Source: CAXKXX01 sp964059975
Lineage (GTDB): Bacteria; Pseudomonadota; Gammaproteobacteria; Enterobacterales; Enterobacteriaceae
Direction of reading: 5' to 3'
Assembly: GCA_964059975.1 (NCBI GenBank)
Contig: CAXKXX010000010.1
Coordinates: 1-10,575 of the forward strand
Length of the DNA stretch: 10,575 bases
A program made the translations under genes and the position numbers. Positions 7,190 through 10,575 of the stretch are shown piece by piece. The stretch's first letter is position 1; each line of letters starts with the position of its first letter. The notes below the pieces were generated by a model. The model made no database searches and had not been told where the DNA came from. It was given only the letters and a program-made list of their open reading frames with translations.

Positions 7190-8183
7190 ATAGATAATTT
7201 CCTTTAGAAATTGCTACCGACTATGAATTCTTCTTATCTCGATGTTCATTCGGAGGATGATTAAATTTAATATAATCATCGGATTTTAGATTTTTTTAGA
7301 ATTGATACGGCGCTTATGTCTTTTTTTTTAATATGAAACAAGATTCAGACATCTAGACAGAATTAATTCGTGCGACACGCTGATAGGCTCTACCTATTTT
7401 AACTTAGTTAATAATTTTATATTAAATATAAGTCGAGTTTTTAGGCTATGGATCAATCAAAATAAGTAGCCCCTGCTTTGCTGTATTTCTAGCACTAACC
7501 TTTATTGCGGCACTGCATATAAATCTGGCGTGACGGGTGGGTTAATCTCCATTTTTATATTTTTATTTTTATCTCTTTAGTTCAAGTTTATCCCTCTAAA
7601 GTAATGAGAGAGGTGCTTAAAATCAATCAATATCTTGCATGTCCATTGATTTTTTTTGGGGATAGTGATCTGATCCTTGATCTGTCTTTAATAAGATTTA
7701 TACAGATTTAAAATTAAATAAATTCTCCGTATTAGGTGTCTATTTTGGCATAATTAAAAGTGTCTAGATGTCTATATTTGAATAGAGGTGTATCCTAGAA
7801 AATTTATTCTTACATGGATAGCACGGAGGCGATCGCCTCCGTGCTATTAAGAAAAAATGCAGTATCGCACTTAGTCGATAGCCTTTTTATTTTTTAATAC
7901 CGCAATATAGAGTTTACGGTTTTAGAATCAATAAGTCCTTTATTTTTAAAGTTTAAAAGTCATATTGCGCATCTATTATGGTCTTGCGCAGGATTTTTCT
8001 ATAGAATAAATTGTTTTATGTTTACTTATAAAAATTTTAAAACTTTTCTGCGCATGCCTATCTCCTAGGCTTCTACTCATAAAATAGCGATCGTGCGGGC
8101 CGTGCAAAAATGGGCCGACGGCCTTGGCTTACTTAAGAAGAGCGCTCGGAAGTTTTTCTAATCAGTTATGCTTCAGCACCTAT
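7190..8183 (-). pseudogene. spoT: Eroded spoT ((p)ppGpp synthetase/hydrolase)
   Basis: SpoT both makes and, essentially, degrades the alarmone (p)ppGpp. The ruin starts right after the rpoZ stop, and colinear blocks run through the whole gene. About 8168-8150 resembles the N-terminal ESLNQLIQ codons. About 7892-7857 resembles IKLADRTHNMRTL of the HD hydrolase domain. About 7833-7815 matches the HRLG codons. At 7705-7647 LYK...QIKDQITIPKKN aligns without gaps to LYKPRPGRVKDYIAIPKAN of the synthetase domain, interrupted by a stop. VEVQIRTED follows at about 7599-7570 and LLELQQSAGSS at about 7493-7465. LPAGATPVDF of the TGS domain lies at about 7390-7358, and NFVVGSKA near 7229-7209. Length has shrunk from about 2.1 kb to about 1 kb. 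This is one of the two most securely recognised fossils here. Confidence 0.87.
7818..7847. repeat. 30-bp perfect palindrome inside the spoT fossil
   Basis: Positions 7818-7832 and 7833-7847 are exact reverse complements, with GGCGATCGCC at the centre. It is much richer in GC than its surroundings. Read on the minus strand, the bases from the centre outward match the spoT codons around AHRLG, so one arm is gene-derived and the other looks like an inverted copy of it. Neither side carries the T-tract of an intrinsic terminator. Confidence 0.93.
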
Positions 8184-8408
8184 TTATTTTTTCTGATTAT
8201 AATTCTCACTTACATCGAGGATCTCGCTGGTGATTAGACCTTCTTCGATTTCACGTAAAGCGATAACGGCATACTTGTCATTTTCTTCTGGAACTAGAGA
8301 CGCTTTACTACAAGTCTGAATTTGGCGAGCCCGACGAGCGGCTACTAATACTAAGTCAAAACGGTTACCAATTTTTTCTACAGCGCTTTGAACAGTTAAA
8401 CGTGCCAT
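8184..8408 (-). CDS. rpoZ: RNA polymerase omega subunit, short C-terminus
   Basis: Omega helps fold and dock the beta-prime subunit in RNA polymerase and forms part of ppGpp-binding site 1. The 74-residue product matches E. coli RpoZ closely through VEKIGNRFDLVLVAARRARQ and the LVPEENDK and VIALREIEEGLI segments, so the folded core is complete. It ends 17 residues earlier than the 91-residue E. coli protein, losing the variable, largely disordered Gln/Glu-rich tail. The N-terminal MARLT that lines ppGpp site 1 is kept although spoT next door is dead. A weak GAG-type ribosome site lies about 10 bases before the start codon. The gap to gmk is 51 bases, consistent with co-transcription from the gmk side. 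A single C-terminal truncation of this kind should be tolerated. Confidence 0.95.
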   Translation of the reverse strand: MARLTVQSAVEKIGNRFDLVLVAARRARQIQTCSKASLVPEENDKYAVIALREIEEGLITSEILDVSENYNQKK

Positions 8409-8459
8409 GCTTATGCCACTCTACAGATGAAAAAATAACTTATGATACTAAAACTACCT

Positions 8460-9083
8460 TCAGTTTGCTAATAGTTTTCTAATTAAAGCATCGTACCGTA
8501 GTGATTGACGCTTTAACCGTAAACTTTCTGCGTGCATAATGGTTTTTATATTTGATAGCGCTAACTCGAAATCGTCGTTAATAATTACATAATCGTATTC
8601 CGTATAGTGCATCATTTCGACCACAGACTGGGCCATACGTCTGGCTATCGCGTCCTTGTCGTCCTGTCCACGAAAATTCAGGCGCCGATTAAGCTCCTCT
8701 TTTGAGGGAGGAAGAATAAAAATACTGCGCGCCTGAGGTATTTTGGCTCGGATTTGTTGCGCCCCCCTCCAGTCGATATCTAAAAAAACGTTGATGCCAG
8801 TTGTTAAAACCTGCTTAATAGTGGCATTGGCGGTACCATAATAGTTACCGAACATTTTAGCGTATTCCAGAAACATGTCTTGCTCAATCATCTGAAGGAA
8901 CTGTTCTTTTGAAACGAAGAAGTAGTGTTCTCCATGATTTTCTCCTGGGCGTTTAGCTCGAGTCGTATGTGAAATCGAAGCTTGTGTGTCGTATAGAGGT
9001 TGTGTCTTTATTAAAGCCCGAATAAGACTTGACTTACCTGCTCCGCTAGGAGCAGAGACAATATAAAGGGTACCTTGAGCCAT
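8460..9083 (-). CDS. gmk: Guanylate kinase
   Basis: Gmk phosphorylates GMP and dGMP to the diphosphates with ATP, an essential step in purine nucleotide supply. I place the start at the ATG at 9083 (MAQGTLYIVSAPSGAGKSS). This gives 207 residues, the E. coli length, and the family's usual N-terminus. An ATG at 9104 would add seven residues (MLSTHII) with no family support. Visible motifs are the P-loop SGAGKSS at 13-19, the GMP-binding SHTTR at 38-42 with RPGE and HYFF after it, and DIDWRGAQQ near residue 100 (E. coli has DIDWQGAQQ). No clear Shine-Dalgarno site is present. Upstream lies the yicC fossil; downstream comes rpoZ. This gene probably heads what remains of the transcription unit. 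Confidence 0.97.
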   Translation of the reverse strand: MAQGTLYIVSAPSGAGKSSLIRALIKTQPLYDTQASISHTTRAKRPGENHGEHYFFVSKEQFLQMIEQDMFLEYAKMFGNYYGTANATIKQVLTTGINVFLDIDWRGAQQIRAKIPQARSIFILPPSKEELNRRLNFRGQDDKDAIARRMAQSVVEMMHYTEYDYVIINDDFELALSNIKTIMHAESLRLKRQSLRYDALIRKLLAN

Positions 9084-9104
9084 GATAATATGTGTTGATA
9101 GCAC

Positions 9105-9930
9105 TCTTTCTATATCACTAATAAGAGCGCATACGTTTTCTCTTTTTGGAATACCAATAAGGTTGCGTTACAGCACGCAGTGCACGTCGATCTTTAAAAG
9201 CTTTACTGCGACTGCAGCCCAGACATTCTCGGGTTGACTATTCTTATCCAACTCTCAGACAGTCGCTAGAGCGTCAATTCTTCTGCAAGTTAAGACCGAC
9301 AATATAAAATCTCTAAAATAAAACTTTTGAGTGGATCTCAAATATGGGCGCTAAAGTTAGGATGATAATCTCCCTTAGAGTGCTGAGCTAGATAAATTTT
9401 ATGATGAGTGTAATTAGCTTACTCTTTTATATTGTTTATCTGATATTTTATAATCTTTTTATATAAAAGTATAAGTCTATGCCCTCCGGTATAAAGCCAA
9501 GTAATAAACGTACTATTTACTAAATGTAGCGTATATAACTAAATGTAGCGTATATATTTTTAATATGAAAATTAATTTTATCCACACTAACTGCCTAGAT
9601 ACAGATTTTAGGATATCCTGAGCTTATGGAGACGCCGGCACTACTGATAGCCGATCCAACTATTCCTTTTGTTCAGATTTATAATATTTTATTATATGTC
9701 TCATGGGACTATCTCTAGTATTAGATTTTATTTAGACTATCAATTTTTAACTAAATGTTCTCTTAGAGAGAATGCTAACTTGTATTAATCTGTAACTATT
9801 GCATATTTTAATAGAGATATAAATCATATGATTATTATCATATAAACTAAAATATTTAATATATAATTGATAATCACATTTTCGCACAGACGGTCTACGA
9901 CCGCCGCATTTTATTTTTTATATACATGAA
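9105..9930 (-). pseudogene. yicC: Eroded yicC remnant upstream of gmk
   Basis: YicC-family proteins are RNA-acting proteins (reported as endoribonucleases) often encoded beside gmk in gammaproteobacteria. On the minus strand colinear blocks appear in order. 9903-9872 resembles RSRLTRGKVEC codons. 9642-9613 matches WPGVMAAQE. Around 9400-9380 there are LLAQ-like codons. 9356-9330 matches LEAHVKET, and 9310-9275 resembles GRRLDF..QEFN. 9227-9195 reads NS..AV.VKLL, against NSAVEVKVL. Stops and indels are everywhere. A 39-codon frame open at 9118-9237 is part of the ruin. The tandem repeat at 9519-9556 lies inside it. Its place next to gmk and divergent from the rph fossil fits the family's usual neighbourhood. 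Confidence 0.75.
9519..9556. repeat. Exact 19-bp tandem duplication
   Basis: Units 9519-9537 and 9538-9556 are identical (ACTAAATGTAGCGTATATA). They sit inside the yicC fossil and look like a recent slippage or template-switch duplication in unconstrained DNA. Confidence 0.9.
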
Positions 9931-10057
9931 ATTAATTGTTTAATTAATCCCTAAGAAAACGCAAAAACAATTTTTATTAATTTAGTATATTAGATGAGCT
10001 ATCAATTTAAAACTAAAGCTTATTTTAAAGAAGGGGTACTAAAATTTTATTGGGATA

Positions 10058-10575
10058 GGCCCTCCGTCTAGGCGCAATGACTAACAAGGAGCTCACATTA
10101 TTATTTATGTGTTAAATTGAACAGAGATTTCAGAATATCTTATATTTCATACCTAAAATAGTATCGATTCTACATGTGCGTCAAGAAGAGCAGCGTGCCC
10201 GGAGAATATTGTCCTCGATTAGATGCAAGCTTAAAGATTGTGCTAACTTTCAAACTCAACTATCCATGAGTAACTTTTGTGTATTTTGACGCCTTCTGAA
10301 TATGGAACTATGAAGAGAACACCTGATCCGTCAAGTAAGATCGGGCGTATGTTTAGTTTTCAAATACAGACGACACATGGGCTGCGAGGGTAGGAGATCG
10401 TACGCGGCGGCTCGGCTTTTACGATTCATTTACAGTCAGGCTTATACTTTTTAAAGTAATCCTTTTGTATTAATTAGTAAGGAAAATATTCTAGGAGAAA
10501 AAAGAAGATTTAAAATTATCGCTGTACGCCCTTTCTGGGCATATCAATAATGTGCATTAATTGGGGCTGATGAGT
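10058..10575 (+). pseudogene. rph: Eroded rph (RNase PH) remnant, runs off the window
   Basis: RNase PH is a phosphate-dependent 3' exonuclease that trims tRNA precursors. Near the start, 10061-10099 reads PPSRRND, a stop, then Q, aligned without gaps to RPSGRSDNQ. The bases at 10185-10203 match EEGVPR. From 10295 to about 10438 some 48 codons stay in one frame with the family: SEYG aligns to AEYG, IGRMFSFQ to GGRTMEIQ, LR is conserved, and exactly ten codons later FTIHL aligns to FTITL. A TAG at 10391-10393 interrupts this frame. The last bases, 10551-10575, resemble the GACVALADA codons. The normal gene is about 717 bases, so its end should lie beyond the window. It is divergent from the yicC fossil, as in E. 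coli. With spoT, this is the best-supported fossil. Confidence 0.86.

Noticed and set aside
7347..7773. Two inverted copies of a 13-mer (7347-7359 and 7761-7773) resembling MetJ operator half-sites.
   Set aside because: A 13-base match is expected about once by chance in a window this size, and both copies are inside the spoT fossil, far from any met gene.
9118..9237. A 39-codon basic frame on the minus strand ending just before gmk.
   Set aside because: The neighbouring frame and indels match the C-terminus of YicC; the basic peptide has no start codon and no family I recognise.
10563..10575. GGGGCTGAT at the right end resembles the 5' end of tmRNA (ssrA).
   Set aside because: The next four bases do not match tmRNA, and the stretch fits the VALADA codons of the rph fossil in the right place.

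Overview
The window looks like part of the genome of a host-restricted gammaproteobacterium of the Enterobacterales, most likely an insect endosymbiont whose genome is still shrinking. Only five genes are intact: metK, tusA, recG, rpoZ and gmk. Their proteins are very close to the Escherichia coli homologues in sequence and length, and together they fill a little over 40% of the DNA. The rest is AT-rich and contains no long reading frames. Read by eye against remembered enterobacterial proteins, it contains eroded remains of at least nine more genes in conserved order and orientation. I do not assign a species.

Left block (1-2995): a speB fossil on the minus strand, then intact metK on the plus strand, followed by sprT and endA fossils. 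Apart from missing genes such as speA and galP, this is the enteric order speB < ... metK > sprT > endA. Middle block (2996-4619): a short tandem repeat, intact tusA on the minus strand, a strong hairpin just upstream of it, then msbA and lpxK fossils on the plus strand (the conserved msbA-lpxK pair). Positions 4386-4619 are AT-rich with nothing I can support. Right block (4620-10575), mostly minus strand: the ancestral cluster yicC-gmk-rpoZ-spoT-trmH-recG, in which gmk, rpoZ and recG survive and yicC, spoT and trmH are ruins. A divergent rph fossil on the plus strand runs off the right end.

The survivors serve core information and cofactor functions: SAM synthesis (MetK), sulfur relay to tRNA (TusA), fork rescue (RecG), RNA polymerase omega (RpoZ) and GMP kinase (Gmk). 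The lost genes cover ppGpp turnover, lipid A synthesis and flipping, tRNA and RNA processing, agmatine breakdown and a periplasmic nuclease. That pattern fits life in a stable intracellular niche.

Three inverted repeats are too perfect to be accidental: 2507-2566 inside endA, 3396-3425 upstream of tusA, and 7818-7847 inside spoT. One arm of the last still matches spoT codons, which suggests that palindromes here arise by template switching in decaying genes. I found no RNA gene, CRISPR array, insertion sequence or new multi-gene system. All fossil assignments were made by eye and should be confirmed by translated search.
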